Source: Trebonia sp963774945
GTDB taxonomy: Bacteria > Actinomycetota > Actinomycetes > Streptosporangiales > Streptosporangiaceae
Assembly (NCBI GenBank): GCA_963774945.1
Contig: CAVZHA010000027.1
Coordinates: forward strand, 372,001-436,000
Length of the DNA stretch: 64,000 bases
Direction: 5' to 3'
Below the pieces are notes generated by a model. That model searched no databases. It saw only the letters and a program-made list of their open reading frames with translations, and was not told the origin of the DNA. Positions 52,267-61,185 of this stretch are shown piece after piece; position 1 is the first letter of the stretch; every line of letters starts with the position of its first letter. Made by a program: the position numbers and the translations under genes.

Positions 52267-52977
52267 CTACGGATAGACGAGTTCCGCCTGTACCCGAGCG
52301 GCGTGCATATCCCAGAGCAGGCCAGCCAGGAAATCGGGATCCGCGACCGGCATCCCCTCCCAGATCTTGTCGCCCGCGGCCTCGGCCCGCTCCACCTCGG
52401 CGTGGAAGGCGCTGTGCCTGATGGCCGCCCCGACGTAGAGCATCCCCACGTAGACGCCCTTCTCGGCCACCTCGGAGTGCAGGGCCTGCAGGTAGTTGCG
52501 CTGGGCGGCTTGCGCGGGACTGGGGCCGCTCATGTTCGGCAGGCCGGTCACGGTGCTGCCGCCCTGCGCGGTCAGGATGGCGCCATCCCCCTGCTCGAGC
52601 ATGTGCGGAAGGAACTCCTGAACGAGTGCCAGCATCGTGTAGAAGATCAGCGGCATGAACTTCTCCGCGTACTCCGGGGTCAGGCCGGCGGCGGGGACGA
52701 ACCCGGTGCTGGGGGTGGGCGCGTAGTAAAACGCGTCGAGGTCGCCGGTCGTTGCGCGAATCTGCTCGGCCAGCCGGGGCACGGCGCTGGTGTCGGCTAG
52801 GTCGGCCGTGATGACCTGTGCGGTCGCCCCGGCACCGGTCAGATCCTTTGCCAGCCGTTCCAGCGGCTCCGCGCGGCGAGCCACAAGCGTAACGGCATAG
52901 CCCTCTTGCGCGTAGCGACGGGCGACTGCCTGGCCGAGGCCGGGTCCGAGTCCGAACACCGCGATGGATTTAGACAT
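52267..52977 (-). CDS. Short-chain dehydrogenase/reductase
   Basis: 236 residues. N-terminal MSKSIAVFGLGPGLGQAVAR has the glycine-rich cofactor motif in an unusual form (GLGPGLGQ rather than TGxxxGIG). Cofactor contact VTLVARRAEPLERLAKDLTG suggests NADPH. The active-site Ser-Tyr-Lys triad is not clear: around the usual position I see GSTVTGLPNMSGPSPAQAAQ followed by RNYLQALHSEVAEKGVYVG, with no YxxxK. It may be a catalytically altered or regulatory SDR. It is divergent from the response-regulator gene across a 249-base AT-rich gap. Confidence 0.7.
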   Translation of the reverse strand: MSKSIAVFGLGPGLGQAVARRYAQEGYAVTLVARRAEPLERLAKDLTGAGATAQVITADLADTSAVPRLAEQIRATTGDLDAFYYAPTPSTGFVPAAGLTPEYAEKFMPLIFYTMLALVQEFLPHMLEQGDGAILTAQGGSTVTGLPNMSGPSPAQAAQRNYLQALHSEVAEKGVYVGMLYVGAAIRHSAFHAEVERAEAAGDKIWEGMPVADPDFLAGLLWDMHAARVQAELVYP

Positions 52978-53133
52978 AAGAATGCTCCAATGGATAGTTC
53001 GACTACCGTTCCGAGGAGCATCTTCGGCAATATTTGCGTTGTCGTCAAGCGATTCACGTCAGCTCGCGTCGCGACTTCTGCGCGAGCGAGCGGCAACGTC
53101 CCTGCACTGACGTCTGGAATTATCATCAGCGAC

Positions 53134-53166
53134 AACGTCAACTCTTCATTACATAACTTTGACGTT
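53134..53166. promoter_or_regulatory. Inverted repeat AACGTCAA-N17-TTGACGTT in divergent promoter
   Basis: Perfect 8-bp arms with a 17-base spacer between the SDR and response-regulator genes. Further ACGTCA boxes occur nearby (for example 53054-53062). It is a candidate operator for the atypical response regulator. Confidence 0.45.
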
Positions 53167-53226
53167 CCACGCCCGGCCGGGGTAAAATTATTTTTAAGAT
53201 TAAATTTACCTTTGATAGGAGGCATC

Positions 53227-53886
53227 TTGCGCGTCCTCGTAGTGCAAAAAGATAATGATGCGGGCGAAATACTGAGCCGAGGCTTGCGCCAAAACGGCTA
53301 TACAGTTGATCAGGCCGACACGGGAAAACAGGCGCTAAAAACTTTCCATTGTGCCGATTTCGTCCTCCTTGATCTCGATCTACCCGATCTTGACGGCATC
53401 CAGGTGTGCCGAGAGGTGCGAGCCGTCAGCGACACCCCCATTATTGCTGTTACCGCCCGCTCAGCCGACCTGGACCGGATCCTCGGCCTGCAGGCAGGCC
53501 TGGACGACTATGTAACCGCGCCCTATCAATTCCGTGAGCTGGTGGCGCGCATCGAGGCTGTCATGCGGCGTACCTACCGGCAATCACACGTCGGACGAGA
53601 CGTGTCGTGCGGGAATCTGCGCGTGGACTCAGGCCGGCGGGAAGTTTACCTCGGCGACCGGCTTGTCATTCTGACAGCAAAAGAATTTGATTTGCTGAGC
53701 CTTTTTACGGGTCAGCCTGAGACGGTGTTCTCCCGTAAAGAGATCATGTCTAGAGTCTGGCATGCCGAGCTGACGAATTACAGTCGCACCATTGATACGC
53801 ATATCTACAGTTTGCGGAGGAAACTCGAATCCAGCAGTTGGATCGTCACAGTTCGGGGGTTCGGTTTCCGGCTCGGTCGCGGCTGA
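53227..53886 (+). CDS. Atypical OmpR-family response regulator (JadR1-like)
   Basis: 219 residues from TTG 53227, with AGGAGG six bases upstream. The receiver domain has FVLLDLDLPDLDGIQVCREV, with the phospho-acceptor Asp position kept, and IIAVTARSADLDRILGLQAG, with Thr kept. The conserved lysine is replaced: DDYVTAPYQFREL has Ala where DDYVTKPF is usual, and the N-terminal acidic pair is changed (VVQKDND). The C-terminal winged helix is LVILTAKEFDLLSLFTGQPE, then IDTHIYSLRRKLESSSW and VTVRGFGFRLGRG. Such atypical regulators (JadR1 of jadomycin) respond to ligands rather than phosphate and control type II polyketide clusters, as suspected here. No histidine kinase gene is adjacent. Confidence 0.85.
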   Translation: MRVLVVQKDNDAGEILSRGLRQNGYTVDQADTGKQALKTFHCADFVLLDLDLPDLDGIQVCREVRAVSDTPIIAVTARSADLDRILGLQAGLDDYVTAPYQFRELVARIEAVMRRTYRQSHVGRDVSCGNLRVDSGRREVYLGDRLVILTAKEFDLLSLFTGQPETVFSRKEIMSRVWHAELTNYSRTIDTHIYSLRRKLESSSWIVTVRGFGFRLGRG

Positions 53887-53959
53887 CTTCATTGCCGAGC
53901 CCTAGAGAGAATCATTTTCGCAATGAGCTATTAAAGAATTGATCAGTACGGAGTGAAAC

Positions 53960-54829
53960 ATGCCTCGAAGTGCACGCATTAACATTGCCCCTAGCTTCCT
54001 GTGCGAAGGAATAGGATGCTGGCTTCGCCAAGAAATCGGGCAGGGACGGCTTCCGGCATTTGGCGGCTGGAAACTATGCAGGACTTGCCGGGAAAATCTG
54101 GGCGAAGGGCTGGCGGAGCTACCGGAACTCTATGACGAGTGCGGACGCCTGCTCAATGGATCCAGTAAGCGCGGTCAGCCTCGCGAAAGAAGGTCAGGAC
54201 AACCACTGTCGGGTATGCCGTTTAATGCTGCGGCGGCCGACGTGCGGGCGAGAATTCTCGCCGTACTAGGCTCCTGGAGCGGAATGGTGGTCGAGCAACG
54301 AGGTGTTTCCGCGCCCCGGCGAACGGCAGACGCGCTGGCCGGGTTCCTCGCTCTTCATACGGACTGGATAGCTGCTCATGCCGCGGCCGGCGATGCCACG
54401 GAAGAAGTGGCGCAACTGGTGCGGCTGGCTCGCCGGGTAGCCTATCCCGACAGTGTGCGGCGGGTGCAGGTCGGCGAATGCGTGGACGGCGAATGCGCCG
54501 GCGAGCTGATTGCCCTGCTGCATTCTGCGGATCCGTTGCTGCCGACCGAAATAACCTGTGATGTGGACCCGCGCCACACGTGGCCAGCCTATCGGTGGAT
54601 ACAGCTGAGCAGACGCCTCAAGGTGGCACCGCCCGGCGCAACACCCGTTGTGCGCTGGCTCAGTGCCACCGATATTTCCCGACTATGGAGGCTGCCGGCC
54701 GGAAGCGTCTACCGCCTCGCGAGCGAGTGCCGGTGGCGTCGCCGCAGCCAGGCCGGCCGCACGTACTACCACGAGACGGATGTCGCGCGCACATTCAGCC
54801 AGCGTGAACTCGAAACAGGCGCGCCCTGA
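53960..54829 (+). CDS. Cys-rich protein with C-terminal helix-turn-helix, function unknown
   Basis: 289 residues from ATG 53960, with GGAG upstream. The N-terminal part has spaced cysteines (PSFLCEGIGCW and WKLCRTCRENL), and a middle pair lies in VQVGECVDGECAGELIALL, followed by EITCDVDPRHTW; these look like zinc-binding sites. The C-terminus has VVRWLSATDISRLWRLPAGS and VYRLASECRWRRRSQAGRTY, then YHETDVARTFSQRE, a MerR/excisionase-like DNA-binding helix-turn-helix. It follows the response regulator on the same strand after about 75 bases. It ends before a strong bidirectional terminator. Confidence 0.6.
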   Translation: MPRSARINIAPSFLCEGIGCWLRQEIGQGRLPAFGGWKLCRTCRENLGEGLAELPELYDECGRLLNGSSKRGQPRERRSGQPLSGMPFNAAAADVRARILAVLGSWSGMVVEQRGVSAPRRTADALAGFLALHTDWIAAHAAAGDATEEVAQLVRLARRVAYPDSVRRVQVGECVDGECAGELIALLHSADPLLPTEITCDVDPRHTWPAYRWIQLSRRLKVAPPGATPVVRWLSATDISRLWRLPAGSVYRLASECRWRRRSQAGRTYYHETDVARTFSQRELETGAP

Positions 54830-54856
54830 CCAAAGAGCCGGCCGCGGACCGGGCAG

Positions 54857-54897
54857 GAGGGTGTCCAACTGGTCATATTGACCAGTTGGACACCCTC
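54857..54897. terminator. Bidirectional terminator, 19-bp perfect stem
   Basis: Left arm GAGGGTGTCCAACTGGTCA (54857-54875) and its exact inverse (54879-54897) with loop TAT. It is placed between the convergent ends at 54829 (+) and 54904 (-), so it stops transcription from both sides and marks an operon boundary. Confidence 0.8.
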
Positions 54898-54903
54898 AGC
54901 CGG

Positions 54904-55356
54904 TCAGGGCTTCAGGTCGGTGGCGGCCCGGCCCGAGCCGTCCACGTAGAACGGCGTGGAGTCATGCTCGTGGGTGATCCGCCAGCCGGCCGCCGTGCGG
55001 ATGAACCCGATGGTGGCCCGAAACCACATGTCCACCTGCTCACCGTCCACCTTGGTGCCGGTCACGTGCGTGAGTCCGTGGCAGTAGGCAACGTCGTCAC
55101 CTGCTTCGATGACCGGTTGGCCGATGTCGTAACAGGGCGGGGAGGCCCACATCCGGACCCAGCCGTCGAAATCGGCCGGGTCGCGAACCTCGTTCCCGTA
55201 GCGTAGTGGGGGGATTAGTCGGAAGCTGACCACCCGCGGCGCGTAAAGGGCCACCACGCGGTGCGCGTCCCCGGCGGCGATGGCAGCGGCGCGGTCGTCA
55301 AGCAGCGCCCGGATCTGCTCCCGGACGGTCGGTTCAATCTCTGTCGTCATGACCAT
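54904..55356 (-). CDS. SnoaL-like / NTF2-fold protein
   Basis: 150 residues from ATG 55356, with GAGGAGGCC upstream. Motifs: VREQIRALLDDRAAAIAAGD (first helix), HRVVALYAPRVVSFRLIPPL, DFDGWVRMWASPPCYDIG and the beta-strands VAYCHGLTHVTGTKVDGEQV with GFIRTAAGWRITHEHDSTPF. This matches the SgcJ/EcaC-type SnoaL family; relatives in aromatic-polyketide clusters act as cyclases or hydroxylases. It is the last gene of the minus-strand tailoring operon. Confidence 0.8.
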   Translation of the reverse strand: MVMTTEIEPTVREQIRALLDDRAAAIAAGDAHRVVALYAPRVVSFRLIPPLRYGNEVRDPADFDGWVRMWASPPCYDIGQPVIEAGDDVAYCHGLTHVTGTKVDGEQVDMWFRATIGFIRTAAGWRITHEHDSTPFYVDGSGRAATDLKP

Positions 55357-55402
55357 GGCCTCCTCGGCACGTACGAGTTTCTCTTCCAATTCGCTGGCTT
55401 TT

Positions 55403-56452
55403 TCAGCTCGGTGACTGCGGAGCGGCCTCAACGAGGCTGACTAGTTCCGAACTCTGCACGATCCGAACCCAGCGAAAACCGGCCTGATCGAGCAGTGAGC
55501 GGATCTCCGCCTCGGTGCGGAAGTGACCGTCAGCGGTAAAGACCAGCATCTGCAGGTCCATGAATTTTCCTATCGTCGGCCGATTCCCATCTGGCAGGAC
55601 GGTCTCCGCGATCAGCAGACAGGAATTATCAGCCATTGCGGCCCGGCACGCAGTCAGAATTTTCACGGCCTGGTCGTCGGTCTCGTGGTGGATCATGCCG
55701 CTCAAAAGGTAGAGGTCCGCCCCTTCTGGCAGCGAGCTGAGGACATCCCCGCCCACGACCCGGCAGCGGTCGCCGACGCCCGCTCTTGACAATTCGATCG
55801 CAGCTCCGGCCACCGCGTCCGGCGTGTCGAATAGCACTCCCTGCAGGTGCGGGTTGGCTGAGAGGATTCCGGCGAGCACGGCGCCATCGCCACCGCCGAC
55901 ATCGACAATGGTGCTGAAGCTGCTCAAATCGTACGGGCCGATAACACTGCGATACGTATAGAGGGAGCCCATGCCGGCCGCGAAGGCGTCCGCATCGTCG
56001 GGATTCCCTGACAAGTGCTCAAAGAAATTAGCGCCGTTGGCTCGCTCGAACGACGGTTCCCCGGTCCTGGCCACCTCATACAGTTCGCTCCAGGTGCGGT
56101 GCCAGAACGGCATCCCCACCATCGCCGCCCATGCGCGCAGCGAGCCGGGGACATCGCTGCGCAGCAGTTCGCCCAGCGGGGTGAGGGCGAACTGCCGGTG
56201 GTCAAGCTCTGTGACGACGGACGCGTCGACCAGTGCGCGCAATACCCGATACAAGGCACGATCATGCGCGCCCACGCGCCGGGCGATCAGCGCTACTGGC
56301 TGCGGGCCGTCCGCTAGCACGTCCGCGACCCCGAGTCGGGCCATCACACAGACCGCCTGCGCGGTATAGCCTCCTATGACCAGCCTCATCAACGCTGCGG
56401 CAGACGGCGACTGCACTTCCGGATGGGCTTGTGTCTCATTAACGGCCACCAT
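55403..56452 (-). CDS. O-methyltransferase (class I, COMT-like) 1
   Basis: 349 residues from ATG 56452 after GGAGGCC. An N-terminal dimerisation/winged-helix domain is present (ALMRLVIGGYTAQAVCVMAR, LYRVLRALVDASVVTELDHR). The SAM-binding core is FSTIVDVGGGDGAVLAGILS, with acidic SAM contact GVLFDTPDAVAGAAIELSRA and catalytic region LYLLSGMIHHETDDQAVKIL (His). Related to DnrK/RdmB and CarB-type O-methyltransferases of polyketide pathways. The downstream SnoaL-like gene starts 46 bases after its end. Confidence 0.87.
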   Translation of the reverse strand: MVAVNETQAHPEVQSPSAAALMRLVIGGYTAQAVCVMARLGVADVLADGPQPVALIARRVGAHDRALYRVLRALVDASVVTELDHRQFALTPLGELLRSDVPGSLRAWAAMVGMPFWHRTWSELYEVARTGEPSFERANGANFFEHLSGNPDDADAFAAGMGSLYTYRSVIGPYDLSSFSTIVDVGGGDGAVLAGILSANPHLQGVLFDTPDAVAGAAIELSRAGVGDRCRVVGGDVLSSLPEGADLYLLSGMIHHETDDQAVKILTACRAAMADNSCLLIAETVLPDGNRPTIGKFMDLQMLVFTADGHFRTEAEIRSLLDQAGFRWVRIVQSSELVSLVEAAPQSPS

Positions 56453-56589
56453 GGCCTCCGTAAACGTGTCGTTAGGACCAATTCCGCGAGGCCGGGCATA
56501 GGGTGCCTGCGCGGAAAACCGGCCCGCGGAGCTACGGGATATTCCCCGTAGCCCCGGAGGCCGGGAAATGATGCCAGTCAATCGACTGC

Positions 56590-57654
56590 CTACTTGATGC
56601 CGACGACCATCGAGTGAGGGCCGGTCAGATGCTCGACGTAGGTCTTCTTGAACCCCGCCTTCCGCATCCAGGCATGGTAGTCGGCGCCGGTGCTTTCAAA
56701 TCCGCCTGCCGTCTGGAGCAGCATGGTCAGGCTCATCAGCAGGCCGTAGGTGTTAATGCGCCGCTCGTCGTCAATGATGGAATCGTAGACGATCAGCGCA
56801 CCGCCTTCCGGCAGGGCGCTGTAGGCCTTCTGCAGAAGCAGGCGCCTCTGGTCGACGTCAAAGCCGTGCAGGAGCTGCCCCATGACGAGCACATCCGCCG
56901 TGGGCAGCGGGTCGGTGAAGAAATCGCCAGCGGTGAAGCTCAGCCGGTCGCTGAGCCCGAACTCGGCGACGCGCTCGTCGAAGATCGGACGCAGCGGCGG
57001 CAGGTCGAAGCCGCCGCCGGTAATGTGCTTATTCGCGAGCGCGACCTGAATCGACGCGGTGCCGCCGGAGCAGCCAATATCAATCACAGAACGGTAGTCC
57101 TGCCAGGGGAACTTGGCGGCGAGCATCTGACCGATGTAGGTGCTGGCCCCGGCCATCCCGCGCGCGAATGCGGCTGTCTTGTCCTTGTCGGCGTAGAGCA
57201 CCTCGAAGAAGTCTTTGCCGGTCTTGGCCTCGCTCTGCGGCACTCCGGTTCTGAGCGACTCCGTCAGCAGCCCCCAGTTGGGGTAGAGGGTCGAATTCGC
57301 CATGTCCAGGACGCCGCCCATATAGCAGGGCTTGGCGACGTCGAGGAACAGATCTGTCTCGGGCGTGTTGGCGTAGCGGCCGTCGTGGCGCTCCAGCATG
57401 CCCAGCGACACCAGCGCGTCGAAAAAGTCCGTCGCGCTGCGCGGGTGCAGACCCAGCCGTTCGCGCAGCGCCTCGGCGTCGAGTGCGCCCGCCTTCGCCA
57501 GCTCCGAGAAGAGCCTTAGTTCGACCGCGCTCAGCAGCACCTTCGAGCCCCAGTACGCCATCCCGAGCTTCATGATCGCCTCGGGCGTCAGCTCGTTCTC
57601 TTGCTCAACCGACAACAGATTCGTTCCGTCTTGTACTTCATTTGCCGTCATCAT
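56590..57654 (-). CDS. O-methyltransferase (class I, COMT-like) 2
   Basis: 354 residues from ATG 57654, with GGAGG just upstream. Features: AIMKLGMAYWGSKVLLSAVE, then the SAM site YRSVIDIGCSGGTASIQVAL with GGFDLPPLRPIFDERVAEFG, and catalytic-face VLVMGQLLHGFDVDQRRLLL, where the usual His follows LLH. The last part MRKAGFKKTYVEHLTGPHSM is typical of these proteins. It belongs to a different subgroup from the first methyltransferase (DIGCSGG rather than DVGGGDG), so the two probably act at different hydroxyls. Confidence 0.85.
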   Translation of the reverse strand: MMTANEVQDGTNLLSVEQENELTPEAIMKLGMAYWGSKVLLSAVELRLFSELAKAGALDAEALRERLGLHPRSATDFFDALVSLGMLERHDGRYANTPETDLFLDVAKPCYMGGVLDMANSTLYPNWGLLTESLRTGVPQSEAKTGKDFFEVLYADKDKTAAFARGMAGASTYIGQMLAAKFPWQDYRSVIDIGCSGGTASIQVALANKHITGGGFDLPPLRPIFDERVAEFGLSDRLSFTAGDFFTDPLPTADVLVMGQLLHGFDVDQRRLLLQKAYSALPEGGALIVYDSIIDDERRINTYGLLMSLTMLLQTAGGFESTGADYHAWMRKAGFKKTYVEHLTGPHSMVVGIK

Positions 57655-57861
57655 TACCTCCGTAAACGGGTTTTACTGATCATTTGGCGCGGACTTGCTA
57701 TTACTAGTCGGATGGATTTTCCTTTCGTCTGCGACCTGATTCCGCTGGCTGGCGGCGGTTTGGGGGAAGCCCGTTCGCGGGGGCTCCAAGAAAGCCTGGT
57801 GTCGCGTGTATCGGCCTGCTGGGCCGGGCCGTCCGCGAACGGCGGGACGGGCTAGCTCCGG

Positions 57862-58725
57862 TCAGGAGAGCACGCGGCGGCGAAAATTGCGCAGTCCGAT
57901 GGCGAGGAACACGGCGCCGAAGCCGAGCACCACCGGGTAGATGAGGTACAGATGCATGTGGGGCGCGTTGGTAAACGCCGCCCGCATCCCCTCGTTCACG
58001 TAGACGAGCGGGTTGACCAGCACAATTGTCTGCAGCCAGGGCCAGCCGCCCACGGTCACCGGGGCGAGCTTGGTCCACGAGTAGTAGGTGCCGCCGAGGA
58101 ACGTGATCGGCAAGATAACGAAGCCGAACATCAACCCGACGTTCTGCGGCTCGAACGACGTGCCGAGCACCAGCCCCAACGAGGCCGTCGCCACGCAGGC
58201 GAGCGGCACGAACGTCAGGATCACCCACCAGTGCAGGTCCAGCTGGGCCTGCACGCCCGGGGCGTGCACGACGGAGGCGATCGGCAGCACGATGATCGCC
58301 GACAGCAGGCCCTGGACCGCGCCGAACAGCACCTTGGCCGCGGCGACGAGCCATATCGGGCAGGGCGCCTGCGCCCGGTCCTCGATCTCTCTGGCGAACC
58401 CGAAATACTGGGCCATGGCCAGCGCGATCGACTGCAGGCCCTGGAACATGATCGAGATGCCGACAACACCCGGCACCAGGATCGTCGCGAAGTCCGACTC
58501 GGCCGCATCGCCGTGGCCGCCGATGCCCTGCCCGATCTTCGGGAACACATAGAGGAACACGAAGCACAGCAGGAACGGCTGGGTGAGCGTGCGCAGTACG
58601 AAATCCCATCGGTGCTTGCGCAGCACCACCAGGTCACGCAGGAGCAGGGCGCCGAGCGCGGCCGAGGACGCGGCCGCCACCGACCGGACAGGGCCGCCGC
58701 CGATGCGAGCTGACACCAGGGTCAT
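57862..58725 (-). CDS. ABC-2 type transporter permease (DrrB-like)
   Basis: 287 residues with about six helices (PFLLCFVFLYVFPKIGQGIG, TILVPGVVGISIMFQGLQS, LFGAVQGLLSAIIVLPIASV, ILTFVPLACVATASLGLVLG, IYPVVLGFGAVFLAIGLRNF). It starts at ATG 58725, overlapping the last codons of the ATPase (ATGA overlap with stop 58722). Together with the ATPase it is a DrrAB-type drug exporter, common in anthracycline and other aromatic-polyketide clusters for self-resistance. Confidence 0.85.
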   Translation of the reverse strand: MTLVSARIGGGPVRSVAAASSAALGALLLRDLVVLRKHRWDFVLRTLTQPFLLCFVFLYVFPKIGQGIGGHGDAAESDFATILVPGVVGISIMFQGLQSIALAMAQYFGFAREIEDRAQAPCPIWLVAAAKVLFGAVQGLLSAIIVLPIASVVHAPGVQAQLDLHWWVILTFVPLACVATASLGLVLGTSFEPQNVGLMFGFVILPITFLGGTYYSWTKLAPVTVGGWPWLQTIVLVNPLVYVNEGMRAAFTNAPHMHLYLIYPVVLGFGAVFLAIGLRNFRRRVLS

Positions 58726-59678
58726 CGGTCTCTAAGCTCCTTTCCGGTCAGGTTGATGAACACCGTCTCCAGGGTCGGCTGGGCGACCGACACGTCGATT
58801 AGGTCGAACCCGCCGCGCTCGGCGGCCAGCACTATCCGCGGCACCAGCCGGTCGCCGCCCTGGACATGCAACTCGATCGAGCTGTCGGTGACCCGGGTCC
58901 TGGTGACCTCCGCGAGCTCAGTGCCGAGCAGTTCACCCAGTTTGCAGGCGTCCCCGGTGGCCCGCACGCTGACGACGGTGTCCGCGCCGACGCTCTGCTT
59001 GAGCGAGGCCGGCGTGTCCAGGGCGAGGATCCGCCCGTGGTTCATGATCGCGACCCGCTCGCACAGCCGGTCGGCCTCCTCCATGTAGTGCGTGGTGAGC
59101 AGGATCGTCTGGCCCTCGTCATGCAACTCGCCGAGCAAGTCCCACAGCGCCAGCCGGGACTGCGGGTCGAGCCCCGCCGTCGGCTCGTCCAGGAACAGCA
59201 CCGACGGCCGGTGGAAGATGGCCCTGGCCACCATCAGCCGCTGCGCCATGCCGCCGGACAGCGCGTGCACCGACGCCTTGGCCCACCTGGCCAGCTGGAA
59301 CTTCTCGAGCAGCTCATCGGCGATCCGCCGCGACTCGCGAGCGTGGATGCCAAATAGCCGACCGTGGAAGTAGAGGTTCTCCCAGACGGTGAGCTGCCGG
59401 TCGAGGGTGTTGTGCTGCGAGACGATCCCGGTAATCTGCTTGGCCAGCGCAGGATGAGCGCCAACGTCCACGCCGGCGATGAACGCCTTCCCCGCTGTCG
59501 GCACGACCCGGGTGGTGAGCATGCCAGCGGTGGTGGTCTTGCCCGCGCCGTTCGGCCCGAGCAGACCGAAGATCTCCCCCGCCCGCACCTCCAGGTTGAG
59601 CTTGTCTACCGCGGCGAAATCCGTATCCGGATAAACTTTCGTCAAACCTTGTGTGTGAATAACCGAGTCGATGGTCAC
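58722..59678 (-). CDS. ABC transporter ATP-binding protein (DrrA-like)
   Basis: 318 residues. Walker A is FGLLGPNGAGKTTTAGMLTT, signature HALSGGMAQRLMVARAIFHR, Walker B SVLFLDEPTAGLDPQSRLAL and switch TILLTTHYMEEADRL. The C-terminal extension ends LETVFINLTGKELRDR, the DrrA-like element that contacts the partner. Together with the downstream permease it should export a hydrophobic drug. The signature reads SGGMAQR rather than the typical SGGQ/MRRR, but is functional-looking. Confidence 0.88.
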   Translation of the reverse strand: MTIDSVIHTQGLTKVYPDTDFAAVDKLNLEVRAGEIFGLLGPNGAGKTTTAGMLTTRVVPTAGKAFIAGVDVGAHPALAKQITGIVSQHNTLDRQLTVWENLYFHGRLFGIHARESRRIADELLEKFQLARWAKASVHALSGGMAQRLMVARAIFHRPSVLFLDEPTAGLDPQSRLALWDLLGELHDEGQTILLTTHYMEEADRLCERVAIMNHGRILALDTPASLKQSVGADTVVSVRATGDACKLGELLGTELAEVTRTRVTDSSIELHVQGGDRLVPRIVLAAERGGFDLIDVSVAQPTLETVFINLTGKELRDR

Positions 59679-59760
59679 ACCTCACTTACTGGGCCATGGG
59701 TAGAATAAGCCAGATCATCAGCGGTGAAAACCGTGTCAACTCAGCCGGTTTTGCATACGG

Positions 59761-61185
59761 TTATATTCCGCTTGCGCTCTTCGCGGCGGGCTGCCGGGCA
59801 GGCTCAATGTTGGCGTTCAGGTGAAAGACGTTCTCCGGGTCGTAGAGCGCCTTGATTCGGGCTAGCCGCTGGTACTTCTCCGCTCCGTAGCTGGCGCGCA
59901 CGCGATCGTCGTCGCGGTCGAACACGAAGTTGATGTACTCACGGGAACCGCTCGCGTGCGGCCGCAGTGCCTGCCAGGCGGCGCATGCCCAGGCCTGGTC
60001 AGCCTTATGCGACTGGGCGTCAGCCGACAGCGCGACCATTCCCATCATCACCCGGCTGGAACGACTGCCGCTGAAAGCGATATCCATATCGGCGACGTCT
60101 GCCACCGCTCCGTCCAGCCCCAGTAGCCGGATGAAGGACATCGGCGAGTCCGGTCCTGGCAGTTGCTCGGCGATGCTCGTGATCACATCGTCGGAGAACT
60201 GCTGAAGGTACAGGTTCCTCTCATAGGCGTAGATGCGTGACGGGGCGAAACTATCGAACGACTGCTGTAGAGCCGCGTACGGCAATGGCAGCACGAACTC
60301 AAACAGCGGCGGCAGCTCGGCCCGGATCCGGCTGACCACCTGGTCATGTTCTTGGGCCGACCCGAACCCGACAACGACCAGCATGTAGCCGGATGTGCCG
60401 TGGTAGCGAGCCGGCACGAAGTCGGCTGGCGGCGCGGTAACTCCGGCCAGCAGCTGCCAGCCCGCCGCGCGGGGCAACGACGCCAGCACCTCCCGTCCCA
60501 GACGCAGCGCCTCAGGGCCGCTCTCCCGTCCCCAGAAGAACAGTCCCAGGTGCACCAGAGGACCGACCTCGTGCAGCTGGAACTCAAAGCCGGTGACCAC
60601 GCCGAAGTTACCGCCGCCACCCCGGAGCGCCCAGAACAGGTCCGGGTGATCGTCGACGGTGGCGCGCAGGGTGCGGCCATCAGCGGTGACGACCTCCGCG
60701 GCGACCAGGTTGTCCGCAGTCAGCCCGGCGTAGCGGCTCAGCCAGCCGTACCCGCCGCCCAGGGTCATGCCGCCCACCCCGATGTCACTGATCAGCCCGG
60801 TGGGGACGGCCAGGCCGTGCCGTTGGGTGGCCGCGTCCAGATCGGCCAGCGTGGCCCCGCCGCCACACCACGCCCGACGGGTGTCCGGATTCACCGACAC
60901 CGCCCGGAGCTCGCTGAGATCGATCACCAGGCCGCCCTCGGCTATGGCGACCCCCCAGGGGTTGTGCCCGCCGCCTCGAACCGAGATTTCCAATCCGCGC
61001 TCTCGACCGAAGGCGATCGCCGCGGTGACGTCGGCCGGGCCGGCGCAGCGGACAATGAGCGCCGGACGATGGTCGATAGCGCCGTGCCAGACCAGGCGGG
61101 CCGAATCGTAATCGGGATCGGACTCGTCGATCACCCGGCCGGTCACTTCAGTGCGGAATGCGTCGAGTCCCGAGATCTGCGTCAT
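59761..61185 (-). CDS. FAD-linked oxidase with BBE domain (aclacinomycin-oxidase-like)
   Basis: 474 residues from ATG 61185 after AGGAGGTAAGG. The PP-loop flavin domain has LEISVRGGGHNPWGVAIAEG with the His for 8-alpha covalent FAD. The position of the usual 6-S-cysteinyl link reads GLISDIGVGGMTLGGGYGWL rather than GLCxxVGxGG, so the second covalent bond is probably absent. The C-terminal BBE domain reads REYINFVFDRDDDRVRAS and YDPENVFHLNANIEPARQ. Such enzymes oxidise sugars on, or the aglycone of, polyketides (AknOx). It overlaps the end of the LLM gene by 38 bases. Confidence 0.87.
   Translation of the reverse strand: MTQISGLDAFRTEVTGRVIDESDPDYDSARLVWHGAIDHRPALIVRCAGPADVTAAIAFGRERGLEISVRGGGHNPWGVAIAEGGLVIDLSELRAVSVNPDTRRAWCGGGATLADLDAATQRHGLAVPTGLISDIGVGGMTLGGGYGWLSRYAGLTADNLVAAEVVTADGRTLRATVDDHPDLFWALRGGGGNFGVVTGFEFQLHEVGPLVHLGLFFWGRESGPEALRLGREVLASLPRAAGWQLLAGVTAPPADFVPARYHGTSGYMLVVVGFGSAQEHDQVVSRIRAELPPLFEFVLPLPYAALQQSFDSFAPSRIYAYERNLYLQQFSDDVITSIAEQLPGPDSPMSFIRLLGLDGAVADVADMDIAFSGSRSSRVMMGMVALSADAQSHKADQAWACAAWQALRPHASGSREYINFVFDRDDDRVRASYGAEKYQRLARIKALYDPENVFHLNANIEPARQPAAKSASGI

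Noticed and set aside
53439..53452. TTATTGCTGTTACC resembling the intergenic repeat motif
   Set aside because: It lies inside the response-regulator coding region (IIAVTARS) and matches only partly, so it is a chance hit.
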